DNA of 32,228 nt from Turicibacter sp. (lineage in GTDB: Bacteria; Bacillota; Bacilli; MOL361; Turicibacteraceae), in NCBI GenBank assembly GCA_030531025.1, contig JAUMTV010000018.1:1-32228 (forward strand), read 5' to 3'. The notes under the pieces are model-generated. The model did no database searches. It was not told where the DNA came from and saw nothing but the letters and a program-made list of their open reading frames with translations. The position numbers and the translations under genes were made by a program. Shown here piece by piece: positions 15,649 to 24,273 of this stretch (the first letter of the stretch is position 1; every line of letters starts with the position of its first letter).

Positions 15649-16425
15649 ATGTTATTAACGAATTATCATACTCATCATAACCGTTGTAAGCATGCCAAAG
15701 GTAATGTCGAGGATTATGTCAAAGAAGCAGTTAAACACCATTATGCAGAAATCGGAATGAGCTGTCATACACCCCATCAGAATTTTTCACAAATGGGAAA
15801 CCGTCGTATGGATTATTCCGAGTTAAACATATATTTTAACGATATTGAACAGGCTCAAAAGAAGTATCCACAAATTAAAGTGTTAAAAGCATTAGAATGT
15901 GAGTATTTCCCACATCTTTATGATTATATGGTGGAATTAAGAAAACAAACAGATTATTTAATTTTAGCTCAACATTATATTGAAATTGATGGGAAATTCC
16001 GTGATGCCTTTCATTTTACAAAACCAGAACAATTAGAAGTGTATGCTGCTTGTATTGAAGAGGCAATGGCCACTAAATTGTTTGCTATTTTAGCCCATCC
16101 AGATGTGTTTATGACGCTTTATCCACGTTGGGATGAAGCGTGTGAAGCAGCTACTCGTCGCATTGCAAAGGCCGCTTTAGAATATGATGTGATTTTAGAA
16201 GTGAATGCGAATGGATTACGACGCAAAAAGCAAACGTACGAAGATGGGGTCCGTTACCCTTATCCATCAGAAAAATTCTGGTCAATTATTGCAAATGAAT
16301 TTCCAACAGTCAAAGTCATTGTCAATTCAGATTGTCATGATCCTGCTTATTTAAATGATGAATATATGCAAATGGCACGTGACATGGCGAAACGCTTGAA
16401 TTTAAATGTAATTGAACGTTTATAG
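15649..16425 (+). CDS. PHP-family phosphatase, histidinol-phosphatase (HisJ) type
   Basis: A 258-residue PHP-domain hydrolase with the N-terminal metal motif NYHTHHNRCKHAKG (His7, His9), a SCHTPHQNF segment, LALEC-type Glu (KALECEY), AQHYIE, ILAHPDVF and a C-terminal NSDCHDP. This set is typical of HisJ-type histidinol-phosphate phosphatases. No other histidine gene is nearby. The gene lies 10 nt upstream of hemW in a hemW-truB-ribF operon, so the physiological substrate could be another phosphomonoester. ATG 15649 follows AAAGAGGTGAG. I see only weak promoter strings upstream. Confidence 0.8.
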   Translation: MLLTNYHTHHNRCKHAKGNVEDYVKEAVKHHYAEIGMSCHTPHQNFSQMGNRRMDYSELNIYFNDIEQAQKKYPQIKVLKALECEYFPHLYDYMVELRKQTDYLILAQHYIEIDGKFRDAFHFTKPEQLEVYAACIEEAMATKLFAILAHPDVFMTLYPRWDEACEAATRRIAKAALEYDVILEVNANGLRRKKQTYEDGVRYPYPSEKFWSIIANEFPTVKVIVNSDCHDPAYLNDEYMQMARDMAKRLNLNVIERL

Positions 16426-16434
16426 AGGTGTCAC

Positions 16435-17571
16435 ATGGCCAAAGGATTATATATACATATTCCATTTTGTGATCATATTTGTACATACTGTGATTTTCCT
16501 AAGTTAGTCACAAAAGGTCAGCGTCATGTGGAATATATTGAAGCACTTTTAACAGAGTTGAAGTCTTATGAAAAGCAAGTTGGATTTAATGAACTTCAAT
16601 CGATTTATATTGGAGGAGGAACGCCAACTGCGCTAAGCGTTGAACAAATTCAACCGTTATTTGATTATTTGCACCAAGCCATTCCGATGGAACAAATACG
16701 AGAGTTTACGATTGAAGCGAACCCAGAAAATTTAACAAAAGAAAAAGTGGAATACTTACTTTCACAACAAGTGTCCCGCTTCAGTTTAGGTGTTCAAACG
16801 TTTCAAGAGGAGCTATTAAAGCGTATTGGCCGAAAGCATCAAAGCCATCAAGTAAAAGATGCCGTCTCGCTATTAAAAGCACATGGCATGACGAACATTA
16901 ACTTAGATTTAATTTATGCCATTCCTAGTCAGACAATGGAACAGTTAGAGGCTGATTTAAATGAAGTTCTTGCACTTGATGTGGAGCATGTTTCAGCCTA
17001 TTCACTTATTGTTGAGGAACATACGCAATTATATATTGCTTATATGAAAGATAAGCTAACATTAACAGAAAACGAAATTGAAGCCAAAATGTATGAGATG
17101 GTTATTCAAACTTTGTCACAGCATGGCTATCATCATTATGAAATTAGTAATTTTGCTAAGTCTTTACCAAGTCTTCATAATCAATGGTATTGGAAAAATG
17201 AAGAATATATTGGTGTTGGACTCGGTGCCCATGGTTATGTAGGTGGTGTTCGTTATCAAAATACACGTTCTATTAATGCGTATATTGATGCATTAAAGCA
17301 ACAAAAGTTACCACTCATTGAATCAAAATTGTTATCTCAAGAAGAAAAAATTGAAGAAGAGATGTTTTTAGGATTACGATTAATGGATGGAATTAATTTA
17401 AAGGCTATTTCAAATAAATATGGTGTCAATGTGGAAGCTTTATATGATGAGGCGCTTTCGAAGATGATTGCAGCGGGTGATTTAAAGCGTACGGGTGATC
17501 AAATCCACTTAACAAACCAAGGGTTGTTAATGGCAAACGATGTATTTGAACAGTTTTTATTATCAATTTAA
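16435..17571 (+). CDS. hemW: Radical SAM heme chaperone HemW (HemN-like)
   Basis: A 378-residue radical-SAM protein with the CxxxCxxC cluster motif in CDHICTYCDF (Cys12, Cys16, Cys19). IYIGGGTPTAL, TIEANPENL, RFSLGVQTFQEELL and NINLDLIYAIPSQT follow, all typical of HemW. HemW binds heme and transfers it to respiratory proteins; older annotations call it oxygen-independent coproporphyrinogen oxidase. ATG 16435 follows AGAGGTG and overlaps the same operon as the PHP gene and truB. Confidence 0.94.
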   Translation: MAKGLYIHIPFCDHICTYCDFPKLVTKGQRHVEYIEALLTELKSYEKQVGFNELQSIYIGGGTPTALSVEQIQPLFDYLHQAIPMEQIREFTIEANPENLTKEKVEYLLSQQVSRFSLGVQTFQEELLKRIGRKHQSHQVKDAVSLLKAHGMTNINLDLIYAIPSQTMEQLEADLNEVLALDVEHVSAYSLIVEEHTQLYIAYMKDKLTLTENEIEAKMYEMVIQTLSQHGYHHYEISNFAKSLPSLHNQWYWKNEEYIGVGLGAHGYVGGVRYQNTRSINAYIDALKQQKLPLIESKLLSQEEKIEEEMFLGLRLMDGINLKAISNKYGVNVEALYDEALSKMIAAGDLKRTGDQIHLTNQGLLMANDVFEQFLLSI

Positions 17572-17591
17572 AGAAAGTAATGAGGTGAACT

Positions 17592-18491
17592 ATGGACGGG
17601 GTATTGTTACTAGATAAACCAGCAGGAATGACGTCACATGATTGTGTCAATATAGTCCGTAAAGTGTTAAAAACAAAAAAAGTCGGTCATACAGGAACGT
17701 TAGATCCAAGTGTGACGGGAGTTTTACCAATTTGTGTCGGTCGTGCGACAAAAATCTCGCAATTTTTAACGGCGAATGAAAAAGAATATTTAGGTGAAGT
17801 GACAATTGGCTTTTCAACGACAACAGAAGATGCAGATGGCGACGTTGTTGAGAAAAAATCTGTCGATCGCATCATCACAAAAGAAGAAGTACTGAGCGTC
17901 TTAAAAAGTATGTTAGGAAGTAGCATCCAAGTTCCACCGATGTATTCAGCAGTTAAAGTGAATGGTAAAAAGTTATATGAATATGCGCGTGCCGGACTTG
18001 AAGTTGAGCGCCCTCGACGTGAAGTCACGATTTATGAACTTGAGTTGTTAGGTGAGATTCACCAAACAGAGGATGGTTGTGTTAAATTTAGCTTCCGTGT
18101 TAAAGGAAGTAAAGGATTATTTGTTCGGACAGTGGCGGTGACGATTGGTGAAAAGCTTGGCTATCCTGCTCACATGTCTCATTTACGACGTATTGCTTCA
18201 GGCGTTTTTAACATTTCTGATTGCTTAACGATTGAAGCCTTCAAAGAAAAAGTCGAAAGTAATATGTTAAAATTATTAACACTTGAAGAGGCTATGGCAG
18301 ATTTTCCTTCAGTTGTCGTCGATTCATGGGTTGAAAAGTTGGTGCGTAATGGCGTACAATTATATCCGAAACAAGTCAATTATATTGATATTTCGCCAGT
18401 TGCACTTTTTAGTCAAAGTGGACAATGTTTAGCAGTATATGAAAAGCACCCAACGAATGATGTCTATCGATCAATGAGGGGCTTCTTTTAG
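17592..18491 (+). CDS. truB: tRNA pseudouridine(55) synthase TruB
   Basis: A 299-residue enzyme that makes pseudouridine 55 in the T-loop of tRNAs. The motif GHTGTLDPSVTGVLP holds the catalytic Asp38. YSAVKVNGKKLYEYAR and SKGLFVRTV are further family motifs, with a C-terminal PUA-like region. ATG 17592 follows ATGAGGTGAAC. The stop touches the ribosome site of ribF. Confidence 0.97.
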   Translation: MDGVLLLDKPAGMTSHDCVNIVRKVLKTKKVGHTGTLDPSVTGVLPICVGRATKISQFLTANEKEYLGEVTIGFSTTTEDADGDVVEKKSVDRIITKEEVLSVLKSMLGSSIQVPPMYSAVKVNGKKLYEYARAGLEVERPRREVTIYELELLGEIHQTEDGCVKFSFRVKGSKGLFVRTVAVTIGEKLGYPAHMSHLRRIASGVFNISDCLTIEAFKEKVESNMLKLLTLEEAMADFPSVVVDSWVEKLVRNGVQLYPKQVNYIDISPVALFSQSGQCLAVYEKHPTNDVYRSMRGFF

Positions 18492-18503
18492 GAAGTGAGT
18501 CAG

Positions 18504-19430
18504 ATGGAAGTGATACATTTAAATTTTACAAAAGAATTAACAACGCCAATCTCTGTTGCATTAGGTTACTTTGATGGACTTCATCTTGGTCATCAAGCAG
18601 TTATTAAAGAAGCAGTTGATTATGCAAAAACTCATCAGATGCGAAGTGCTGTGATGACTTTTTCGCCGAGTCCTAATTTCTTTCTAAAGAAATTAGATAG
18701 TGATCGTTTATTGACCCCTTATCAAGAGAAAGTTCGACTTTTAACTCAATTAGGGGTGGATGAGTTGATTATCTTACCGTTTAATGAAGAGTTAGCGAAC
18801 ATGAAAGCGACAGACTTTATTGAAAAATATTTACTTAATCATGGGGTCGCTCATGTCTCAACCGGCTTTGATTTTCGATTTGGACAAATGGGCGAAGGGG
18901 ATGCAGCTTTATTAGCCACTTACTCAAATGCTTTTACGTTAAATGTAACCTCTAAATGTGAGTTAGAGGATGAGAAAATAGGGGCAACAGAAATTAAACG
19001 TTATTTATCAGAGGGGAACATTGAGAAAGTGACTCAAATGTTAGGGCGCCCTTATCAATTACATGGAACAGTTGTGACGGGTCAACAACGAGGGCGAGAG
19101 ATTGGATTTCCAACAGCCAATCTTAAGTTAAGTGATGCCTATGTGATTCCTGAAAAAGGTGTCTATGTGGTGATGGTTGAGATTGAAGGAAAAGAATATA
19201 TGGGGATGTGTAACATCGGACATAATCCAACGTTTAATTTTAACGATCAAATTTGTATTGAAACGAATATTTTAAACTTCAAAGAAGAGATTTATGGAAA
19301 AGAGATCATACTCTCGTTTTATCACTATTTACGTGAAGAGAAAAAGTTTTCTTCAATCGAAGAACTGATGAATCAATTAAATCATGATCAACAATATGTA
19401 AGAAGTTATTTCAAATTAAACTTGAATTAA
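18504..19430 (+). CDS. ribF: Bifunctional riboflavin kinase / FAD synthetase
   Basis: A 308-residue enzyme that turns riboflavin into FMN and then FAD. The N-terminal adenylyltransferase domain has GYFDGLHLGH (21-30) and GFDFRFG. The C-terminal kinase domain has GREIGFPTANL (about 197-207), KGVYVVMV and CNIGHNPTF. I choose ATG 18504, 8 nt after AGGAAG. GTG 18495 overlaps that site. truB-ribF order is the standard one in Firmicutes. There is no FMN riboswitch in the window. Confidence 0.96.
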   Translation: MEVIHLNFTKELTTPISVALGYFDGLHLGHQAVIKEAVDYAKTHQMRSAVMTFSPSPNFFLKKLDSDRLLTPYQEKVRLLTQLGVDELIILPFNEELANMKATDFIEKYLLNHGVAHVSTGFDFRFGQMGEGDAALLATYSNAFTLNVTSKCELEDEKIGATEIKRYLSEGNIEKVTQMLGRPYQLHGTVVTGQQRGREIGFPTANLKLSDAYVIPEKGVYVVMVEIEGKEYMGMCNIGHNPTFNFNDQICIETNILNFKEEIYGKEIILSFYHYLREEKKFSSIEELMNQLNHDQQYVRSYFKLNLN

Positions 19431-19449
19431 TTAAAAATTATGATACAAT
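19422..19449 (+). promoter_or_regulatory. Possible sigma-A promoter of rpsO
   Basis: TTGAAT (19422-19427), a 16-bp spacer, then TACAAT (19444-19449). It overlaps the end of ribF. Confidence 0.5.
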
Positions 19450-19455
19450 TAAACA

Positions 19456-19537
19456 TGTCCTTATTCTATGCTTTTAGCTCCTCCAGCGATTGGCTTGGAT
19501 TAAGGCGTATTTAGAAGAATTATAGGAGGTAATAGTA
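19456..19537 (+). promoter_or_regulatory. Structured rpsO leader, possible S15 autoregulation
   Basis: CCTCC at 19480-19484 can pair fully with the GGAGG ribosome site at 19525-19529. Part of it can instead join a hairpin, CCAGC (19483-19487) with GC-TGG (19493-19498, one bulge). Two exclusive folds of this kind are common in autoregulated ribosomal-protein leaders. S15 autoregulation is known in several bacteria; its use here is inferred. Confidence 0.35.
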
Positions 19538-19807
19538 ATGGCTATTTCTAAAGTAGAAAAACAAGAAATCATCAAAGCTTATGCAGTACACGAAGGAGAT
19601 ACAGGTTCTCCAGAAGTACAAATCGCAGTATTAACTGCTGAAATCAATCGTTTAAACGATCACTTAAAACAACACAAACATGACCATCATTCACGCCGTG
19701 GATTATTACGTATGGTTGGTAAACGTCGTAACTTATTAACTTACTTACGTAACAAAGACATCAACCGTTACGCTACATTAATCGAGCGTTTAGGATTACG
19801 TCGCTAA
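19538..19807 (+). CDS. rpsO: 30S ribosomal protein S15
   Basis: An 89-residue protein with the full S15 signature: [48 protein letters not shown] and the ending RLGLRR. It binds 16S rRNA in the platform and contacts 23S rRNA. ATG 19538 follows AGGAGGTAATAGTA. The terminator is just downstream, so it is monocistronic apart from possible readthrough into pnp. Confidence 0.98.
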   Translation: MAISKVEKQEIIKAYAVHEGDTGSPEVQIAVLTAEINRLNDHLKQHKHDHHSRRGLLRMVGKRRNLLTYLRNKDINRYATLIERLGLRR

Positions 19808-19812
19808 TTGAA

Positions 19813-19841
19813 AAGAACCTTCACTTGAAGGTTCTTTTTTT
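19813..19841 (+). terminator. Terminator of rpsO
   Basis: AGAACCTTCA (19814-19823) is fully complementary to TGAAGGTTCT (19826-19835), followed by TTTTTT. Confidence 0.9.
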
Positions 19842-20008
19842 ATTATAGGATTTTAAGAGATGCTGATAAATCAAACGGAGAATGCCTATAATAAGAAGGT
19901 CATGAAGTAAGAAAACAAAGAAAAAGGGTATTTTTAAGCAAAATTTTATTTAAGTTGCCAAATTAGGTATGAATATGAAAAAAATTATTTCTTTAAATTA
20001 TTTGCTTA

Positions 20009-20017
20009 TGGTATGAT
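20009..20017 (+). promoter_or_regulatory. Extended -10 promoter element of pnp
   Basis: TGGTATGAT: an extended -10 (TG at 20009-20010, TATGAT at 20012-20017), 45 nt before the ATG. The -35 is poor. Confidence 0.45.
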
Positions 20018-20061
20018 AGAAAAGAATAAATATAAATGTAGAAAATGAAGGAGTAATATAT

Positions 20062-22176
20062 ATGTCAGATAAACGCGTTTATTCGTTTGAGTTAGCTGGC
20101 CGCCCATTAACATTTGAAATTGGCGAATTAGCAAAACAAGCGAATGCTTCGGTTTTAGTACGTTATGGTGATACAGTTGTTTTATCAACATGTGTTGCTT
20201 CAAAAGACCCTAAAGATATAGATTTTTTCCCATTAACAATTGGATATGAAGAGCGTCTTTATGCCGTTGGTAAAGTTCCAGGTGGATTTATTAAACGTGA
20301 AGGGCGTCCAAGTGAGCATGCGATTTTAGCAGGACGTTTAATTGACCGTCCAATTCGCCCATTATTCCCAGATGGATTCCGTAATGATGTTCAAGTGATT
20401 AACTATGTGATGAGTGTTGATCATGATAACTCACCTGAAGTATCAGCGATGATTGGATCATCATTATCTTTATCTATTTCAGATATCCCATTTGAAGGGC
20501 CAATTGCTGGAGTCATTGTTGGACGCGTAAATGGAGAGTTTGTTTTAAACCCAACGGTTGAGCAATTAGAAAATTCAGATATTGACTTAACGGTTGCTGG
20601 AACAAAAGATGCCGTAAACATGGTTGAGGCTGGAGCAAAAGAAGTTCCAGAAGAAGACATGTTAGAAGCTATTATGTTCGGTCATGATGCTATCAAGCAA
20701 ATTATTGCTTTCCAAGAGCAAATTGTTGCTGAAATTGGAAAAGAAAAAATGGAATTAAACTTATATGAAGTAGATGGAGACATTAATACGCGTGTACGTG
20801 AAATGGCAGAAGCAGATATGTTAGCAGCTATTCAAGTCGTTGAAAAACATGCACGTCAAGAAGCGATCGATGCAGTCAATAAACGTGTGTTAGAAGTATT
20901 TGAGGCAGAAGAAGCAACTGAAAAAGAATTAAAACAAGTTAAAGAAGTTTTAAATAAAATCGTTAAAGAAGAAGTGCGCCGTTTAATCACAGATGAAAAA
21001 GTACGTCCTGATGGTCGTAAAATTGATGAGATTCGTCCATTATCTTCTCGTGTTGATTTATTACCTCGTACACATGGATCGGCGTTATTTACACGTGGAC
21101 AAACACAAGCCTTATCGATTTGTACATTAGGCGCTTTAAATGAGCACCAAATGTTAGATGGGCTTGAAGTTGAAGAGACAAAACGTTTCATGCACCACTA
21201 TAACTTCCCTCCATTCTCAGTTGGTGAAACTGGACGTTATGGCGCACCAGGTCGTCGTGAAGTTGGACATGGGGCTTTAGGGGAGCGTGCGTTAAAACAA
21301 GTCATGCCATCTGAAAAAGAATTCCCATATACTGTGCGTTTAGTATCTGAGGTTTTAGAATCAAATGGTTCAACCTCTCAAGCGTCAATTTGTGCGTCTA
21401 CGATGGCGTTAATGGCAGCTGGAGTTCCAATTAAAGCACCAGTTGCAGGGATTGCAATGGGACTTGTTAAAAAGGGTGAAAACTATACGGTTTTAACTGA
21501 TATCCAAGGGATGGAAGATCATTTAGGAGATATGGATTTCAAAGTAGCGGGAACAGCCCAAGGGGTTACTGCTTTACAAATGGATATCAAAATTGAAGGG
21601 TTAAGCCGTGAGATTTTAGAAGAGGCGCTTCAACAAGCTAAAGTTGGACGTATGCAAATCTTAAATCATATGTTAGGAACAATTGCTGAAACTCGTGAGG
21701 ATTTATCAGCTTACGCTCCAAAAATTAAAGTGATGACAATTAAAGTGGATAAAATCCGCGATGTAATTGGGCCTGGTGGAAAACAAATCAATGAAATCAT
21801 TGATAAAACAGGGGTTAAAATCGATATTGAACAAGATGGAACAGTTTATATCTTACATGATAACACAGAAAATATTAATCAAGCCGTTGCTATGATCGAA
21901 GATATTGTTCGTGAAGTTGAAGTCGGTAAAATTTATTTAGGAAAAGTCGTTCGTATCGAGAAGTTTGGTGCGTTCGTAGAGATTTTCCCAGGACAAGACG
22001 GATTAGTGCATATTTCACAATTAGCAGAAGAACGTGTCGCTAAAACAGAAGATGTAGTTTCTGTCGGAGATCAAATTTATGTTAAAGTAACAGAAATTGA
22101 TGATCGTGGACGTGTTAACTTATCACGTAAAGAAGCGATGAAAGAACAAGCACAAGAAACTAAAGATGCAGAATAG
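20062..22176 (+). CDS. pnp: Polyribonucleotide nucleotidyltransferase (PNPase)
   Basis: A 704-residue 3'-5' phosphorolytic exoribonuclease. The domain order is standard: RNase PH domain 1 (about 1-215), a helical linker, RNase PH domain 2 (about 300-540) with [37 protein letters not shown] and [21 protein letters not shown] ([12 protein letters not shown], about 568) and S1 ([19 protein letters not shown], about 636-655). ATG 20062 follows AAGGAGTAA. RNase J, a partner in mRNA turnover, lies in the same window. Confidence 0.98.
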   Translation: MSDKRVYSFELAGRPLTFEIGELAKQANASVLVRYGDTVVLSTCVASKDPKDIDFFPLTIGYEERLYAVGKVPGGFIKREGRPSEHAILAGRLIDRPIRPLFPDGFRNDVQVINYVMSVDHDNSPEVSAMIGSSLSLSISDIPFEGPIAGVIVGRVNGEFVLNPTVEQLENSDIDLTVAGTKDAVNMVEAGAKEVPEEDMLEAIMFGHDAIKQIIAFQEQIVAEIGKEKMELNLYEVDGDINTRVREMAEADMLAAIQVVEKHARQEAIDAVNKRVLEVFEAEEATEKELKQVKEVLNKIVKEEVRRLITDEKVRPDGRKIDEIRPLSSRVDLLPRTHGSALFTRGQTQALSICTLGALNEHQMLDGLEVEETKRFMHHYNFPPFSVGETGRYGAPGRREVGHGALGERALKQVMPSEKEFPYTVRLVSEVLESNGSTSQASICASTMALMAAGVPIKAPVAGIAMGLVKKGENYTVLTDIQGMEDHLGDMDFKVAGTAQGVTALQMDIKIEGLSREILEEALQQAKVGRMQILNHMLGTIAETREDLSAYAPKIKVMTIKVDKIRDVIGPGGKQINEIIDKTGVKIDIEQDGTVYILHDNTENINQAVAMIEDIVREVEVGKIYLGKVVRIEKFGAFVEIFPGQDGLVHISQLAEERVAKTEDVVSVGDQIYVKVTEIDDRGRVNLSRKEAMKEQAQETKDAE

Positions 22177-22182
22177 TAAAAG

Positions 22183-22206
22183 TCTCGCCAATGGCGAGAT
22201 TTTTTA
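22183..22206 (+). terminator. Terminator of pnp
   Basis: TCTCGCC (22183-22189) pairs with GGCGAGA (22193-22199) around AAT, followed by TTTTTTAT. Confidence 0.92.
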
Positions 22207-22304
22207 TTTTCAACAGTTATTTATATATCATTTTAATCGATTCAAAAAATAAAGTTCTTTCTTTTTGTGGGTGTCATAATAATAAACAGAAAATCTAGTA
22301 AAAA

Positions 22305-22335
22305 TGAATAATTTGCTTAAAGAAGTGGCACAATG
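22305..22335 (+). promoter_or_regulatory. Possible forespore (sigma-G/sigma-F) promoter
   Basis: TGAATA (22305-22310) is a perfect sigma-G -35. At 18 bp it is followed by CACAATG, which matches the -10 CATACTA at only 4 of 7. GG precedes it, as in sigma-F sites. It lies 40 nt upstream of the deacetylase-like gene. Confidence 0.3.
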
Positions 22336-22374
22336 ATAGTAATTAAACCGTGTGTATGAGTAGAGGTGAAAGTT

Positions 22375-23307
22375 GTGAAACAAAAAGTAGGAGCAATTTT
22401 AGGGATTGTTGCTTATGTCACACTAGTAATAGGTGTTAATTTCTATCATAAAGCCTATCCAGTTTCTAATATGAATGATGACATTCATGTTAAATTAATT
22501 GAATATATGGAAACCCACCGATTTGAGCCGGTTGAACCACGACTAGATGATGTTTGGAAGTTCGTCCCTGGTTTAGAAGGGGCTGAAGTGGATTATGAAT
22601 TATCCTATAATAATATGTTATTAAATGGAGGATTTGATCCATCTTTAGTTGTTTGCAAACGAATTCCATTGAAAGAAGAGGCGGAACAATATCGTTCGGA
22701 ACCAATTTATAAAGGAAATGAAGAAGGTGCTTACGTTTCTTTACTCATCAATGTGGCTTGGGGTGAAGAAGAACTTGATAAAATGATCACCATTTTAGAT
22801 CGTTTAGGTGTACGTGCTAATTTCTTTATTGAAGGTCGCTATGCTGAAAATCATAAAAATCAAGTGTTAAAGCTGTATAACGATGGTCATGTTATTGGGA
22901 ATCACTCTTATTCACATCCTTCACGTTGGGGTGGTTTTACTTACGAGCAATATGTTGATGAAATTAAGAAAACAAATGAGGTGTTAAGTTCTATTATTAA
23001 TGAACCTATCACTTATTTTGCTCCACCAGCTGGAGAGTTTAATGATCGCACTTTAAAAGCTGCCTATGATCAAGGAATGTATACGATCATGTGGACCGCT
23101 GATACGATTGACTGGAAAGGTGATAGTGCCGATGTACTCGTCAGTCGCGTGATGAAGAAATTAGAGCCTGGAACTTTAGTTTTAATGCATCCTAAGCCAG
23201 AAACCGTGATTGCACTTGAATCACTAATTACTCAATTAAAAGAAAAAGGCTATCAATTTAAAACAATTGATGAAATTGTTCAAGGAACTAGACCAGAATG
23301 CAGTTAA
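22375..23307 (+). CDS. Polysaccharide deacetylase-like protein (YlxY type), catalytic residues altered
   Basis: A 310-residue protein with an N-terminal membrane anchor or signal (5-24) and a NodB-type domain (about 118-305). Of the usual five motifs, motif 2 is intact (GNHSYSHP; His177, His181). Motif 1, normally with the base Asp in FDD, reads INVAWG with Asn126. Motif 3, normally RPP, reads APP at 216. Motif 5 has MHPKPET (His272). Metal binding is thus partly kept, but general-base catalysis is doubtful. It occupies the place of ylxY after pnp in B. subtilis (recalled), so a sporulation role is plausible. I choose GTG 22375, 6 nt after AGAGGTG. GTG 22366 overlaps that site. Confidence 0.85.
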   Translation: MKQKVGAILGIVAYVTLVIGVNFYHKAYPVSNMNDDIHVKLIEYMETHRFEPVEPRLDDVWKFVPGLEGAEVDYELSYNNMLLNGGFDPSLVVCKRIPLKEEAEQYRSEPIYKGNEEGAYVSLLINVAWGEEELDKMITILDRLGVRANFFIEGRYAENHKNQVLKLYNDGHVIGNHSYSHPSRWGGFTYEQYVDEIKKTNEVLSSIINEPITYFAPPAGEFNDRTLKAAYDQGMYTIMWTADTIDWKGDSADVLVSRVMKKLEPGTLVLMHPKPETVIALESLITQLKEKGYQFKTIDEIVQGTRPECS

Positions 23308-23313
23308 TCAAAC

Positions 23314-23348
23314 AAAAGCAACTCTTAATGATAAGGGTTGCTTTTTTA
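23314..23348 (+). terminator. Terminator of the deacetylase-like gene
   Basis: AAAAGCAACTCTTA (23314-23327) pairs with TAAGGGTTGCTTTT (23332-23345), with one G-U pair and a 4-nt loop. Confidence 0.88.
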
Positions 23349-23376
23349 TATTGTTGAACTATCGGCTGATATATGT

Positions 23377-23405
23377 CACCACTATCCCTACCTTTTCATA
23401 AAATA
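23377..23405 (+). promoter_or_regulatory. Sigma-K promoter of the dpaA operon
   Basis: CACC (23377-23380), a 16-bp spacer, then CATAAAATA (23397-23405) matches the sigma-K consensus mACm-N16-CATAnnnTA at every defined position. It lies about 33 nt upstream of the start. In B. subtilis the dpaAB genes are sigma-K dependent, so the match agrees with late mother-cell expression. Confidence 0.75.
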
Positions 23406-23437
23406 TGACGTAAGAAGATAGGAGGTAGGTGGTTATT

Positions 23438-24268
23438 ATGATATTGCTCATAAACAACGACAAACGGATGAATTATTTATCTGAATACATCCGCGATAGT
23501 GGGTTAGATCTGGTTCAGTATCATCGTGATTCAGTGAGCTTTGATTTTCAGATCTTAAAAGAAACTCATTATTTTATTTTACCTTTTGGTGGGATTAGTG
23601 AAAGTGGCCAAATTGCCAATACACACTTACGCTTAACAGAAGAAGTGTTGTTAAGTTTACCTGAAGATTGTGTTATTTTCACACCGATTCGATATCCCAA
23701 ATTAATGGAATTGCTTAAAAAGGTTCCGAGAAAATGTGAAGTTATTTTTGACTATGATGAAGTAGCAATTTATAATTCAATCCCAACAGCAGAAGGGGTT
23801 ATTTATAATATCATTAAAAATACAGATATTACGATTCATCAAGCTGAAATTTTAGTCATCGGTTCTGGGCGTACTTCATTAACGATTGCAAGAGATTTGA
23901 AAGCATTAGGTGCATTTGTTAGTGTAACGTTTAGAAAAAAAAGAGACGAAGCGCGCTTATTCGAGATGGGATTACATCCTATTCATATTGATTTAATGAT
24001 TGAAGACTTACATCATTACGATATTATTGTCAATACAGTTCCTGCTTTAGTGCTTGATGAAAAAGCATTAAATCAAGTGAATCGAGATTGTTATATTATG
24101 GATGTTAGTAGTAAACCTGGTGGGGTAGATTTTGATTATGCCAAACAACTAGGAATTCAAGCGGAATTAGCGGGATCACTCCCAAGTATTGTTGCACCAA
24201 AAACTGCAGCTTATTATTTATTCCGTTTTGTGAGAGATTACATCGCTTTAAATGGGAAAAAGGAGTGA
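23438..24268 (+). CDS. dpaA: Dipicolinate synthase subunit A
   Basis: A 276-residue NAD(P)-dependent dehydrogenase-like subunit that converts dihydrodipicolinate to dipicolinate in the mother cell. Family stretches are DEVAIYNSIPTAEGVIYN, the Rossmann motif VIGSGRTSLTIARDLKALGA, SSKPGGVDFDYAKQLGI and SLPSIVAPKTA. I prefer ATG 23438. GTG 23429 is only 2 nt from the AGGAGGT site, although ATG is 11 nt away, so the choice is not certain. The stop overlaps the next gene's leader, and asd follows directly. The flavoprotein subunit gene dpaB, normally next, is absent. Confidence 0.93.
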   Translation: MILLINNDKRMNYLSEYIRDSGLDLVQYHRDSVSFDFQILKETHYFILPFGGISESGQIANTHLRLTEEVLLSLPEDCVIFTPIRYPKLMELLKKVPRKCEVIFDYDEVAIYNSIPTAEGVIYNIIKNTDITIHQAEILVIGSGRTSLTIARDLKALGAFVSVTFRKKRDEARLFEMGLHPIHIDLMIEDLHHYDIIVNTVPALVLDEKALNQVNRDCYIMDVSSKPGGVDFDYAKQLGIQAELAGSLPSIVAPKTAAYYLFRFVRDYIALNGKKE

Positions 24269-24273
24269 TGAGT

